The translations under genes were made by a program, and so were the position numbers. Positions 63,125-64,000 of a stretch of DNA of 64,000 nt are shown here, piece by piece. The notes under the pieces were generated by a model. The model had not been told where the DNA came from. It did no database searches and worked only from the letters and a program-made list of their open reading frames with translations. Position 1 is the stretch's first letter; every line of letters begins with the position of its first letter. Source of the stretch: Amyelois transitella (Eukaryota; Arthropoda; Insecta; Lepidoptera; Pyralidae); the NCBI RefSeq assembly GCF_032362555.1, contig NC_083513.1:558001-622000 (forward strand), written 5' to 3'.

Positions 63125-63627
63125 GTCTTCTCATACAGCCTACAGATTATGTACTTACTTGGTACGAAAGGATGTTGATTTGGATGCTGATTTATTGTCA
63201 GATGTCGTTTAATGGAAACCTTAATTAAAAAACAAAACCGCAGAATGAGGTCTTGCTTAAAATTATGACAGATCTTTATATTGAAGTATTGCTTAATCTT
63301 TACAAGAGATCTTAATATAGACTCTAAGAATGCAATAAAGGTTATAAACTGGAACAAAGAGAAAATCACAGAAAATTTGACAATTACATTGCGTTTTGCA
63401 TGACAAATATTATATGCAAATACAGTGAACAGAAGTAAAACGTTTTTTAACCCGAGGGATTTCGACGAGACAGAGTAAGCTCCAAATCCGCTTAAGATTG
63501 ATTTAAAGGGTACGGCGAAGTGTGGTGAGGAAGGTAAGAAAGATGTAAATACAACAGAAAGGTGAATTTTGTAGCATTTCAAAAATAATTCACCATTGTC
63601 CCTCGTGTCGATAAAATTAAATAACAT
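63112..63627 (-). CDS. Possible exon of an unknown hydrophobic (multi-pass?) protein
   Basis: A 171-codon open frame, long for DNA this rich in AT. Begins MLFNFIDTRDNGELFLKCYK and contains three hydrophobic stretches: LSVVFTSFLPSS, LKNVLLLFTVFAYN and VIVKFSVIFSLFQFITFIAF. Near its end lies an excellent donor, CCAA|GTAAGTACA at about 63155, so an exon 63156-63627 is plausible. I find no acceptor giving a matching continuation between 62500 and 63100. An insect chemoreceptor fragment is one guess by texture only; chance is the alternative. Confidence 0.3.
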   Translation of the reverse strand: MLFNFIDTRDNGELFLKCYKIHLSVVFTSFLPSSPHFAVPFKSILSGFGAYSVSSKSLGLKNVLLLFTVFAYNICHAKRNVIVKFSVIFSLFQFITFIAFLESILRSLVKIKQYFNIKICHNFKQDLILRFCFLIKVSIKRHLTINQHPNQHPFVPSKYIICRLYEKTDAY

Positions 63628-64000
63628 AGTTAGTTAGGCCTATATCATCGATCAAAAAGTCCATCAATTAGGTTGATTACCCTACGGACTTAACACAATA
63701 AACACGAACCTACATAATCCAGAATTTATCAATTCTTCGTAATCTGTAGAGTAGGTTCATTTAGTTATACAAATTAGCTTAACTTTGCATTATATTTATG
63801 AGGTGTGCACCTTTTCATGCGAGCTTGTCAGATGAGGTAACTCGTGAAAGAGTAATAATAAAAAGTGATAGCATAAAATATTCACCAGAACGTCCTTAAT
63901 TTTTAACTATCTATCTAATTTCATCAAAGTATGTTCGTGTATCTCTTCCTCTTCAAACGTTACCATTTACACGCCTATAACTATTGTTTTACCGTAAATG

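Larger units (their letters stand above)
59993..64000 (+). other. Repeat-poor block, probable long first intron
   Basis: Contains only one LINE piece and no copy of the abundant SINE over 4 kb, whereas the middle of the window has a copy about every 1.2 kb. Aside from the minus-strand open frame and the hairpin listed separately, I see nothing. Low repeat load suggests regulatory constraint. Confidence 0.45.

Overview
The window is AT-rich insect DNA and almost certainly comes from a moth or butterfly. The evidence is small exons in long introns with GT/AG borders and dense short interspersed repeats of lepidopteran type: SINEs with TATG-repeat tails, a tRNA-headed SINE, Helitron-like elements ending in CTAG, and 3' ends of a LINE whose ORF ends in an 'RWFGHVERM' type tail. 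There is no operon structure, rRNA gene or CRISPR array.

Layout. (1) 1-6510, minus strand: the 5' end of an inhibitory Smad gene (Dad, Smad6/7 class). Its first coding exon (6234-6510) carries the MH1-like domain; the rest of the gene must lie beyond the left edge, so 1-6233 is intron 1. (2) 6511-28465: about 22 kb between genes, packed with mobile elements and dotted with short GC-rich patches carrying GGCGCC motifs that may be BMP-response sites. (3) 28466-37819, minus strand: a complete eight-exon gene for an hnRNP F/H (Glorund-type) protein of 347 aa with three quasi-RRMs. A 1.5 kb terminal-inverted-repeat transposon sits in intron 4. (4) 37820-38919: a 1.1 kb head-to-head promoter region. 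(5) 38920-57214, plus strand: a complete 19-exon gene for a nuclear RS-domain cyclophilin (PPIG / Moca-cyp class) of 956 aa. All splice phases close. (6) 57215-59934: intergenic. (7) 59935-59992, plus strand: a CpG-rich first exon encoding a signal peptide and ending in a splice donor; the rest of that gene lies beyond the right edge. (8) 59993-64000: repeat-poor sequence, with one unexplained minus-strand open frame for a hydrophobic protein.

How the genes relate: the hnRNP F/H gene and the RS-cyclophilin gene are divergently arranged and both encode nuclear pre-mRNA splicing factors, so a shared promoter is plausible. Dad is a feedback inhibitor of BMP/Dpp signalling, unrelated in function to its neighbours.

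The most unusual structures are these. A 150-165 bp tandem array in intron 4 of the cyclophilin gene has copied the 3' splice site of exon 5 four times as decoys. A set of perfect or near-perfect hairpins has 13-35 bp arms and 3-5 base loops. A Helitron insertion can be checked base by base against its empty site inside this same window. A candidate Mutator-like element has subterminal repeat arrays. The Dad start codon overlaps a minimal ATG-TGA upstream ORF.
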